34,797 nt of DNA from Verrucomicrobiales bacterium (lineage in GTDB: Bacteria; Verrucomicrobiota; Verrucomicrobiia; Verrucomicrobiales; DEV007). The DNA is taken from the NCBI GenBank assembly GCA_018058245.1, contig JAGPCC010000014.1:1-34797 (forward strand), given 5' to 3'. The position numbers were made by a program, and so were the translations under genes. The first letter of the stretch is position 1. Every line of letters starts with the position of its first letter. Under the pieces are notes generated by a model. The model searched no databases and was not told the origin of the DNA. It worked only from the letters and a program-made list of their open reading frames with translations. Positions 27,937 through 34,797 of this stretch are shown one piece after another.

Positions 27937-28776
27937 ATGGACGCCCTTATCACTCTCCTGTTGGATTTCGCTCTTCCGACCCTGATCCTGTCGGCCCTGT
28001 TTGTTGGTATCGTGTTTTTTGTGCTTCCGCGTGAGGTCCGCACGATTTTCAAACGAGAGCTGAAAAGTTACTTCACTTCGCCGATCGCCTATGTGCTTTT
28101 TGTTGTCTTCCTCGGCATCTCGAACACTCTTTCGTTTTTCTTCACCGGAGTGCTCGAAGGCGGAGAGGCGGATCTATTCCTCCCCTACTTCCAGTACCTC
28201 CCGTGGTACCTGGTTCTGATCGCACCCGCCGTGGGGATGCGTCTCTGGTCCGAGGAGCAGCGTCTTGGCACGATGGAGCTGATGCTCACGATGCCGCTTG
28301 CTCCATGGCATGCGATTCTCGGGAAATTTCTCGCGGCAGCCGTAGTCCTCTTTGGAATGCTGGTTCTTTCGTTCCCGATTGTGTGGACGATCAACTATCT
28401 CGGTGACCCAGACAACGGAGTGATCATGTCTGGTTTTGTGGCGACCTTCTTTGTGGCCTTGTGTTTCCTCGCCGTCACTTCGGTGATTTCGGCGATCACG
28501 CGGAGTCAGTTGGTCGCTCTGCTCGTATCCGTCGCGATCTGCATGATGCTGTGGCTCGGTGGATTGCCCCATCTCAGTGAACTTCTCATGAACCTCAAAG
28601 GTGGCTGGCTCGTCTTCTGGCCTGTCCTCAAACTCGTTAATGTCATCGGTGTCATGCCGCATTTCACGGAACTCGCAAAAGGTGTCCTCGGACTCCGTGA
28701 TGTCGTCTTCTTTCTCTCCTTCATCGCATTCTGTCTTTTTGCCACGTCCGTTGCGATTCGCCTGAAGAGAGCGTGA
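27937..28776 (+). CDS. ABC-2 type permease, GldF-like
   Basis: The 279-residue protein has about seven predicted membrane helices. The family's usual start, RTIFKRELKSYFTSPIAYV, lies at about residue 35, preceded here by an extra hydrophobic segment (about 6-30, LLDFALPTLILSALFVGIVFFVL). Conserved segments are MRLWSEEQRLGTMELMLTMPL and the SVISAITRSQLVALLVS stretch. In-frame GTG codons inside the extra segment are alternative starts, so the extension may be real or a start-choice artefact. It lies between the ATPase and the GldG-like gene, with spacers of 41 and 40 bases, which supports one operon and one complex. Confidence 0.88.
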   Translation: MDALITLLLDFALPTLILSALFVGIVFFVLPREVRTIFKRELKSYFTSPIAYVLFVVFLGISNTLSFFFTGVLEGGEADLFLPYFQYLPWYLVLIAPAVGMRLWSEEQRLGTMELMLTMPLAPWHAILGKFLAAAVVLFGMLVLSFPIVWTINYLGDPDNGVIMSGFVATFFVALCFLAVTSVISAITRSQLVALLVSVAICMMLWLGGLPHLSELLMNLKGGWLVFWPVLKLVNVIGVMPHFTELAKGVLGLRDVVFFLSFIAFCLFATSVAIRLKRA

Positions 28777-28816
28777 GGGAACCCTGAACTTTAATTTTAT
28801 TCGCACGATCAAGTAA

Positions 28817-30892
28817 ATGAGTGATTCGAAAGTCAGCTCCGCCCCCAAATTGAGCCGCCGTGCTACCGCGCTGGTCGGCCTCGTTGTGGTGTTTATTATT
28901 GCCCTGCTCGTCAATGTTCTGGTAGGGAAAATCAGTTTCCGAACCGATCTGACGGAATATAAGTCCTACACCCTCTCCGAGGGAACGGCGAACATCCTCG
29001 GTCGGCTTGAGACTCCGGTGAACATTCGTTATTACGTGACGGATGACAGCAAGGTGATGAGTCCGGGGGAGCGCTCCAGCGCTCGGAGGGTCGAAGATCT
29101 TCTCGCAGAATTCGTCCGTGCCGCACCCACCAAAGAAATCGAGGTGACCAACGACGCAGGGGAGTTTGAGAAAAAGAAAGTCAAGATGCTCACCGTCAAA
29201 AAACTCAATCCGGAACCCAATACTGATGCGGAAGATTCCGCACTCATCGACGGATTGCAGGCGGGAGTTTCTGGGGAAACGAACAACGAACTCTATTTCG
29301 GCATTGCGATTCAGTGCCTCGATTCCGTAGAGGCGATCCCATTTATCCCTGCCCGTCCCGAGACGAGTTTGGAGTATGACCTCGCGAGAGCGGTCTCCAG
29401 TGTCCATGGTGGGAAGACAAAAAAAATCGCCGTAATGTCGAGCCTCCCGATTGGGGGAGGTTTTGGAGGGAATTTTCAGGCTCCGCCGCAACAGCCCTGG
29501 ATGTTCTACGAACTACTGGGTAAGGACTATGAAGTCGAAGTGATCCCGCCTACAGCAACCGAAATTCCAGCCGGAACGAGCACGCTGATCGTGGTGCACC
29601 CCTTTGATATTACCGATGAAGGCCAGTTTGCGATTGATCAGTATGTCCTCCAGGGCGGCAATGTGATGGTCTTTGTTGATCCGAATTTTTTCTACGCTCG
29701 GGCGCTGGCGCAAGGACAGCCGCAGATGCCGGGAATGCCCCCTCAGGGAGGACCGGAACCTTCGTCTACGCTCGACAAACTCTTCAAGGCGTGGGGCGTG
29801 AACTTTGATGAAAATCGAGTCCTCGCGGATCTCGATTTTGGATCGGAGATCGTCCGGCGAGGAAATTTTTCGCCCACTTTTCTCACCCTGAACCGTTCTG
29901 CGCTCGGATCCGAGAATACCGACCCAGGGCTCACCGATCCGATGACCAATATGCTGAACCAGCTGAATATGCTGACTCCTGGGGCTTTCGAAGTGGCTCC
30001 CGCAGCGGGAATCACGGTGGATGCACTCGTGCTTTCGTCCGTGAACAATCAGTTGGTGGGTTCGTTTGATGCCGACCCTACTCAGGAAGGCGGCGCTGAC
30101 CGCATTCGTGAGAAGTTCGAAGCATTCGGGAAGCGTCGTCCGTTGGTCGTGCGGCTTTCGGGAGAGTTCAAAACAGCGTTTCCTGAGGGCGATCCCGCAG
30201 TGAAGGCAGAAGAGAACGCCAAGAAGGGCGCTCCCGACGAGAAGAAGGCGGACGAGAAAACTCCGGATGGGGCAACTGCCAAAGACGCCGTTGCGAAGAC
30301 CGATGATACTTCGCTGAAGGCGGCGACGGCACCTGGTCGAGTCCTCCTGATCGCTGACGTGGATTTCATTTACGATGCCGCCGTGGTGCGTCGGCAGCAG
30401 ATTCCAGGGCTGAATATTGTCATTCCTGAAATGCTAAACGAGAATCTCACCCTGGTTCAAAATGCCGCCGAGCAAATGTCGGGCGATCCGGATTTGATCA
30501 ATGTGAGGAGCCGCACGAGCGTCCGTCGTCCATTCACCAAGCAGAGTGAGTGGTATCGCGAAGCGCAACAGAAGTATGCGGCCGAGGTCGCCGACTTTAG
30601 TGGCAAGGCAAAAGAGGCGGAGCAGAAACTGAATGAATTGCTCGCCAAAACGCCCGAGAAAATGGACCAGGCAATGCTCTCGCCCGAAGTGCAGAAGGAA
30701 CTGAAAAATCTTCAGGAGGAGGAAGTGAACTTTCGCCGCCGCGAACGCGAACTGCAGAAGGAAGTGACTCGGGAGTTCCGCCGCAAGCTCGCCACTTACA
30801 AGTTCGGAAATACACTCATTATGCCCATCTTGGTGATCTTGGCGGGCATTCTTCTAGCCATTTTCCGCCGCCGCAGAACAGCTGCCCGATAA
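28817..30892 (+). CDS. GldG-like ABC-transporter auxiliary protein
   Basis: The 691-residue protein has one membrane helix near each end (about 18-37 and 665-685), with a large extracytoplasmic region between them. The first half carries the GldG/ABC-auxiliary domain: SFRTDLTEYKSYTLSEGT just after the first helix, and the TLIVVHPFDITDEGQFAIDQYVLQGGNVMVFVD strand region. A Gln/Met/Pro-rich loop (about 297-315) and a Lys/Asp/Ala-rich low-complexity insertion (about 457-510) interrupt it. A charged, probably coiled-coil segment (about 575-655) precedes the last helix. In Gld systems this protein partners the permease; it follows it after 40 bases and precedes a DUF4340 gene. Confidence 0.88.
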   Translation: MSDSKVSSAPKLSRRATALVGLVVVFIIALLVNVLVGKISFRTDLTEYKSYTLSEGTANILGRLETPVNIRYYVTDDSKVMSPGERSSARRVEDLLAEFVRAAPTKEIEVTNDAGEFEKKKVKMLTVKKLNPEPNTDAEDSALIDGLQAGVSGETNNELYFGIAIQCLDSVEAIPFIPARPETSLEYDLARAVSSVHGGKTKKIAVMSSLPIGGGFGGNFQAPPQQPWMFYELLGKDYEVEVIPPTATEIPAGTSTLIVVHPFDITDEGQFAIDQYVLQGGNVMVFVDPNFFYARALAQGQPQMPGMPPQGGPEPSSTLDKLFKAWGVNFDENRVLADLDFGSEIVRRGNFSPTFLTLNRSALGSENTDPGLTDPMTNMLNQLNMLTPGAFEVAPAAGITVDALVLSSVNNQLVGSFDADPTQEGGADRIREKFEAFGKRRPLVVRLSGEFKTAFPEGDPAVKAEENAKKGAPDEKKADEKTPDGATAKDAVAKTDDTSLKAATAPGRVLLIADVDFIYDAAVVRRQQIPGLNIVIPEMLNENLTLVQNAAEQMSGDPDLINVRSRTSVRRPFTKQSEWYREAQQKYAAEVADFSGKAKEAEQKLNELLAKTPEKMDQAMLSPEVQKELKNLQEEEVNFRRRERELQKEVTREFRRKLATYKFGNTLIMPILVILAGILLAIFRRRRTAAR

Positions 30893-30946
30893 CCCTGTTC
30901 ACGGAACGAACCGATCTTTTATCTTAATTCAAAAACAGCACGCATC

Positions 30947-32518
30947 ATGGGAACCAAAACATTGATCCGTCTTCTCGTCGCCCTTGTTGTCATTGGGGTC
31001 ATCGCCGCGATTCTGCATTTCCTCGGCTCGGGAGGCGCGGTGTCCGAAGTCAGCTCGTCTACCGACAAACCAAAAATCTTTATGGATTTTCCGATCAACG
31101 ATGTCTCTAAAGTAGTCATCAGAAAGAAGGAAGGTTCAGTGACTCTCGCAAAGGGCGAAACGTCTTGGGAAGTGAGCGAAAGGGAGGGATATCCGGCCAC
31201 CACCGACCCAGTCATTCAGCTTCTGCGCAAGGTGTGGGATCTCAAAATCGTCCAGCCGATCACGATCGGTCGCAGTCAATATGGACGCCTGGGTCTAGTA
31301 GCACCGGAAGAAACTGCGGAAGGGGAGGAGTCTGCGACGATTGTTTTGTTCCAGGACAAGGAAGGGAAAGATCTCGCTTCCTTGTGGCTCGGGAAAGTCT
31401 ACCAACGGTCCGAAGGTCGGCCTGACCCGTTTGGAGGCGGGATGGCAACTACGGACGCTGGGCGGTATGTGAAAAAGGGGGATAGCAATTCCGTCTATCT
31501 CGTCGGCGACACCTTTGCCGATGTCAAAATTGAAGCTGCTGAGTGGATCGACAAGGGTTTCTTCAAGGTGGAAAAGATCAAGTCCCTTGAGCTTGTTACG
31601 AACGAAAAGGCGAACGATTGGAAGTTGGAACGGAAATCCGAAACGGATCCCTTTGTCCTTGTTGGCGCGACACCGAATGAAAAGCTCGATCAAAACAAGC
31701 TTTCGAGCATGCAAAGTGCCTTTTCGAATGCCCAGATGGAAGACGTTTATACGGGAGCGGAGGCGAAGGAGCAGAAGACCGATGTCAGCCTTTTTAAGGT
31801 CGTGACCTTTGATGGCTTTCGGTACGAGATTGCGGTCGGAGCAAAAACCGATCTCAATGAAATGCCTCTCTCTCTGAAAGTATCCGCCGATCTGGTGGAA
31901 AAACGGACTGCGGGAGAAGAAGAAAGCGCGGAGGAAAAAACAAAGCTCGATGAGGCGTTCAACGCATCCCTTTCGACTCTACGCAAAAAGCTGGAGCAGG
32001 AAAAGACTCTTGAGGGTCATGTCTTTAAGGTTCGTAGTTACATCGTTGATTCGATCACGAAAAAGCGTTCTGAGTTGATGGAGGACAAACCAGAGGCAGC
32101 GGCATCCGAAGAGGTCGCTCCGGGAGTGACATTGCCCGGCATGGCGCCCAGTAGTCTTCCCCCTGGCTTCCCGAAAGTTACCCCTCCTGGATTCCCTAAA
32201 ATTTCTTCGCCCACTGCGCCGAAGGCCGCTCCAGAAGCTGCACCGAAGACTGTCCCGACAATTCCGGAAGGAACGCCGAAGGCATCTCCAGACGGAGCGG
32301 CGAAAACTGTGCCACCTGTTGCACCCAAGGTCGTCACCCCGGGTGCTGCGGCCTCTGCTTCACCAAAGGCTGATGCTCCCGCTGCATCTGCACCAAAGCC
32401 AGTCGCTCCTGATGCTCCTGCACCAAAGACTACTGTTCCAGCCGAAACACCAAAGGCTGCTGCTCCTAACGCCCCCGTTGCAACACCAAAGCCAGTCGCT
32501 CCCGCAGCGCAGCAGTGA
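30947..32518 (+). CDS. DUF4340 protein with long Pro/Ala/Lys-rich tail
   Basis: The 523-residue product has an N-terminal membrane anchor (about 5-27), then DUF4340-type sequence (VSKVVIRKKEGSVTLAKGETSWEV; AEWIDKGFFKVEKIKSLELV) to about 360. The last 125 residues or so are low-complexity, rich in Pro, Ala and Lys, with recurring APK, TPK and KPVAP units. In the DNA this appears as degenerate copies of CACCAAAG. Such tails can span the periplasm or peptidoglycan. DUF4340 proteins commonly follow GldG-like genes, and this one does so after 54 bases, so it is probably the fourth component of the transporter. Its biochemical role is not known. Confidence 0.87.
   Translation: MGTKTLIRLLVALVVIGVIAAILHFLGSGGAVSEVSSSTDKPKIFMDFPINDVSKVVIRKKEGSVTLAKGETSWEVSEREGYPATTDPVIQLLRKVWDLKIVQPITIGRSQYGRLGLVAPEETAEGEESATIVLFQDKEGKDLASLWLGKVYQRSEGRPDPFGGGMATTDAGRYVKKGDSNSVYLVGDTFADVKIEAAEWIDKGFFKVEKIKSLELVTNEKANDWKLERKSETDPFVLVGATPNEKLDQNKLSSMQSAFSNAQMEDVYTGAEAKEQKTDVSLFKVVTFDGFRYEIAVGAKTDLNEMPLSLKVSADLVEKRTAGEEESAEEKTKLDEAFNASLSTLRKKLEQEKTLEGHVFKVRSYIVDSITKKRSELMEDKPEAAASEEVAPGVTLPGMAPSSLPPGFPKVTPPGFPKISSPTAPKAAPEAAPKTVPTIPEGTPKASPDGAAKTVPPVAPKVVTPGAAASASPKADAPAASAPKPVAPDAPAPKTTVPAETPKAAAPNAPVATPKPVAPAAQQ
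32361..32510 (+). repeat. Degenerate short repeats encoding the APK/KPVAP tail
   Basis: The motif CACCAAAG recurs about five times at intervals of roughly 27-35 bases (near 32361, 32391, 32421, 32448 and 32483), and CCAAAGCCAGTCGCTCC occurs twice. They encode the low-complexity end of the DUF4340 protein. Confidence 0.65.
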
Positions 32519-32629
32519 CGGTTTCTCGGAAGAAATTCATTTTCTCTCCCTTGAATTACGGTCGTATGGAGCGGTCAGAGTTTTTGTCTTTGCCCTTAGT
32601 ATATGTGAGGAGTTTGCACAGATAAATCC

Positions 32630-32657
32630 TTGTAGGGCCTAGATTTTATGCTATAAT
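32630..32657 (+). promoter_or_regulatory. Extended -10 promoter for the PAS-GAF-REC gene
   Basis: TGCTATAAT (32649-32657) is a perfect extended -10 element. A weak -35, TTGTAG (32630-32635), lies 16 bases before TATAAT. Transcription would start near 32664, about 20 bases before the proposed TTG start. The local AT-richness contrasts with the GC-rich surroundings. Confidence 0.65.
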
Positions 32658-32684
32658 TTCCATAAATATTAGTTTTTTGGAATT

Positions 32685-34148
32685 TTGCCAAGGTCTCCCA
32701 TAGCACTCAAGAGTTTAGATGCGTTTCCGCGAACTGTTGCAGGTCCGGTCGCGGCTGGTCCGATCCTGGAAGATTTCGCCGTTGCGGGGAATGGTCTCCA
32801 GAACCATCCAGATACTCGGGGACGGCTTGCTTCGGAAATCCTCGAACTGTTTGTAAAGGGAGCCCTCTCGTTTTGGCATTGGATTCCAGAGGTGAATACA
32901 TTGACCACGCACGGGAGTCTCATGGCCAGTTCGATTGAAGATTGGATGGTCTGTATCCACCCGAGGGATCTGTCCGAATTCTCCCGTTTCCTCGATCAGG
33001 ATTGGAAGGCGTCTGCTCCGGTGGAATCGATTGAGTATCGGTTTAATCCAGATCGACAAGGAAGCTGGATCCGAGTGCGGCAAACCGCCGGGTATTCTGG
33101 TCGCAACAAAGATGGGTCGATTTCTAGTCTCATCGAGATTCTCACAGAAACGGGTGACACGGGTGAGTCTCCGCTGGAGACGATGGCCGGAGAGTGGATG
33201 AGCGCCGAATCAGAACTGATCCAGTTTGTTGATGCGGCCGTGAATCTAGGCATCCAGCCGGACCCCGCCCCGGTTCTCAAGTTGCTTCAAAAAGCGATCG
33301 GTGCCGATGCGATGATCTTGGTCCATTTCGGCAGCAAGATCATCGTTACCGATTCGCTGTCTGAGACAACGGACGGGACCGATCCTGATCGCTCTAGTGA
33401 ATATCATCCACTCATCGAAGCGATCGCGGAGCTCGACAAGATGGAGGACAGCCATCCATTTGAATTGGACTTGGAGGAAACGGAGTCAGGGATCACTCAT
33501 TACATTGTGAAACCCTTGCTCTGGGGCGATGGCGTTAGCGGTGCCCTCTGCGCGGGTTTTCGATGTCGGGAGCGTCGGTATGCCGATGCCGCCACCCATG
33601 CCCGCATGTCATTGATTTCCACCCTTGCAGATGGACAACTGGACCGTTTGCGTCGACTCCAACTCTCGGGTGGTAGACCCGCTGCGACGGAGCGGATCGT
33701 AACCTCTACGAGCCCGACCCGCGACGGTGACTCGAGACGGTCTCGTCTTGCTTCTCAAAATCTCAAGGGAGTGGAAGTTCTCCTAGTCGAAGACGAAGCA
33801 GCGGTCCGGAAACTGGTTCGTAAATTGCTGGAGCTGCTCGGTTGTAATGTGACCGAGGCGGCGAGTGGTCGTCAGGCCTTGGATCTTTGGCCTTCTCTTT
33901 CAAGCACGATTCGCCTAGTGGTTTCGGACATCGTGATGCCGGAAGGGATTTCCGGCTGGGATCTTGCACGAGAACTGCACGACCTTCATCCAGCGCTCGG
34001 AATTCTGCTGACAAGTGGATTCGGCGGAGTGCCCGCTGACCATGGTCTCGGGGAAATCTCCCAAATCGCATTTCTGCAAAAACCTTATGGGGTCAAGGCA
34101 TTGAAAGAAAATTTGTCGCAGCTGATTGCTACCGAAGTCGTGAGTTGA
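32685..34148 (+). CDS. PAS-GAF-receiver signalling protein without kinase core
   Basis: The 487-residue protein reads as a PAS_3-like domain (about 55-155, ALSFWHWIPEV to SLIEILTE), a GAF-like domain (about 180-320) and a Ser/Arg/Thr-rich linker (about 325-362), then a C-terminal CheY-like receiver. The receiver is complete: acidic pair Glu369-Asp370, phospho-acceptor Asp415 in VVSDIVMPEG, Thr443, and Lys466-Pro467. No HisKA, HATPase, HD-GYP, GGDEF or DNA-binding domain is seen, so it is not a classical hybrid kinase; it may be phosphorylated by a kinase encoded elsewhere. The proposed start is a TTG at 32685; no ATG lies before the PAS domain, so the exact start is uncertain. Its stop lies three bases from the end of the convergent minus-strand gene. 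Confidence 0.82.
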   Translation: MPRSPIALKSLDAFPRTVAGPVAAGPILEDFAVAGNGLQNHPDTRGRLASEILELFVKGALSFWHWIPEVNTLTTHGSLMASSIEDWMVCIHPRDLSEFSRFLDQDWKASAPVESIEYRFNPDRQGSWIRVRQTAGYSGRNKDGSISSLIEILTETGDTGESPLETMAGEWMSAESELIQFVDAAVNLGIQPDPAPVLKLLQKAIGADAMILVHFGSKIIVTDSLSETTDGTDPDRSSEYHPLIEAIAELDKMEDSHPFELDLEETESGITHYIVKPLLWGDGVSGALCAGFRCRERRYADAATHARMSLISTLADGQLDRLRRLQLSGGRPAATERIVTSTSPTRDGDSRRSRLASQNLKGVEVLLVEDEAAVRKLVRKLLELLGCNVTEAASGRQALDLWPSLSSTIRLVVSDIVMPEGISGWDLARELHDLHPALGILLTSGFGGVPADHGLGEISQIAFLQKPYGVKALKENLSQLIATEVVS

Positions 34149-34151
34149 TTC

Positions 34152-34797
34152 TCAGAACAACTCGAAGTCGATCAAGTCATCACCGATTTCAGGTTTTGCC
34201 GCAGTGTCGCTTTCGCGATTTTTTGTAATCAGCACCGCGATCGATTGATTGCCATCGACTTGATCCACTTTCACCCAGCCGAGGATTTCACTGCCCCTGC
34301 GCACAGCAAAGCGCTGATCGACTTTTACACCTTGTCCCTGACCGGCGTTGAAGGTGACGATTCCCCAATCTTTGTCGTAGCTTGTGACCTTCGCGAGCGA
34401 CGGTTGGGCGGTGACTTGGGCTTTCATCTTCTGCAATTTTGCTTCCACTTCAGGATTCCCGCCGGGAGGATTCTGTAGGGCATCACGCAAAAAATCCGGT
34501 AACTCGGCGGTGATCTCGGTCGAGGTCGATTTTTCGGCTTCCTTCGCCAGCGTATCCACATTTCCCGCCAGTTGATTGTAGCGCTCCTCGGTGCGGCGGC
34601 CTTGCTCTCGGGCCTGGTCGAGCGAGGAACGGATTTTGTTTAATTCCGGATCGACCGGGACAGGGAGAGAGGATTCGTAGGCAACTCCTGGATTCGGCTG
34701 AGCCAAGACAATCGCATTTCCCTGAGCATCGTAGACAACTCCTTCGGGGGGGAGGGAGGGGGAGGGCGGCACCGGTGCGGGAGTTTGTGCGACTGCT
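34152..34797 (-). CDS. Probable envelope coiled-coil protein, 5' end beyond the window
   Basis: The minus-strand frame is open to the last base of the window, so the N-terminus is missing; a GTG at 34772 is in frame but probably internal. The visible part starts with a Pro-rich stretch (PAPVPPSPSLPP), then a charged helical, probably coiled-coil, region (PELNKIRSSLDQAREQGRR to KEAEKSTSTE). A linker follows, and a C-terminal beta-rich domain (about the last 80 residues) with VTSYDKDWGIVTFNAGQGQG, FAVRRGSEILGWVKV and a closing EIGDDLIDFELF. No enzyme motifs are seen. The family is not recognised with certainty; an envelope role is a guess from the architecture. Confidence 0.7.
   Translation of the reverse strand, partial: AVAQTPAPVPPSPSLPPEGVVYDAQGNAIVLAQPNPGVAYESSLPVPVDPELNKIRSSLDQAREQGRRTEERYNQLAGNVDTLAKEAEKSTSTEITAELPDFLRDALQNPPGGNPEVEAKLQKMKAQVTAQPSLAKVTSYDKDWGIVTFNAGQGQGVKVDQRFAVRRGSEILGWVKVDQVDGNQSIAVLITKNRESDTAAKPEIGDDLIDFELF

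Overview
The window looks like chromosomal DNA of a bacterium from the Planctomycetota-Verrucomicrobiota group, most likely Verrucomicrobiota. The lineage call rests on a secreted cytochrome-c/DUF1549/DUF1553 protein next to a Tat-exported DUF1501 protein, a type I sulfatase, acetyl-esterase-type SGNH and SASA enzymes, and a Gld-like ABC system. It is an inference from gene content, not from a phylogeny. No phage, insertion sequence, CRISPR array or toxin-antitoxin locus was seen.

Left edge (1-1640, minus strand): a secreted SGNH hydrolase cut by the window start, then fabD (malonyl-CoA:ACP transacylase). fabD is divergent from lysS (1856-3337).

Core expression block (3430-18640, plus strand): tRNA-Thr(GGT), tuf, tRNA-Trp(CCA), secE, nusG, rplK, rplA, rplJ, rplL, rpoB, rpoC, a strong terminator, then rpsB and tsf with another strong terminator. 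This is the classical tuf-secE-nusG-L11/L1-L10/L12-rpoBC order, but rpoC is followed by rpsB-tsf rather than rpsL-rpsG-fusA. Hairpins sit at the places where output would need adjusting: before tRNA-Thr, between tuf and tRNA-Trp, between rplL and rpoB (three in tandem), and between rpsB and tsf.

Accessory secreted block (18730-26718, plus strand): SASA acetylesterase, type I sulfatase, an ElyC/YdcF-like DUF218 membrane protein, the large PSCyt1/DUF1549/DUF1553 protein and its DUF1501 partner. Together with the left-edge SGNH enzyme this suggests processing of sulfated, acetylated polysaccharide outside the cytoplasm.

Gld-like transporter (26945-32518, plus strand): ATPase, permease, GldG-like protein and a DUF4340 protein with a long Pro/Ala/Lys-rich tail, in one probable operon. 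Right edge: a PAS-GAF-receiver protein without a kinase core, behind a consensus extended -10 promoter, convergent with a minus-strand coiled-coil protein that runs off the window.

A feature of the whole window is that no protein gene examined has a recognisable Shine-Dalgarno sequence at normal spacing. Starts follow A/T-rich or unstructured leaders, even for EF-Tu and the ribosomal proteins. No clearly undescribed multi-gene system was found. The best leads are the SD-less initiation, the rplL-rpoB leader with its three hairpins, the kinase-less PAS-GAF-REC protein and the tailed DUF4340 subunit.
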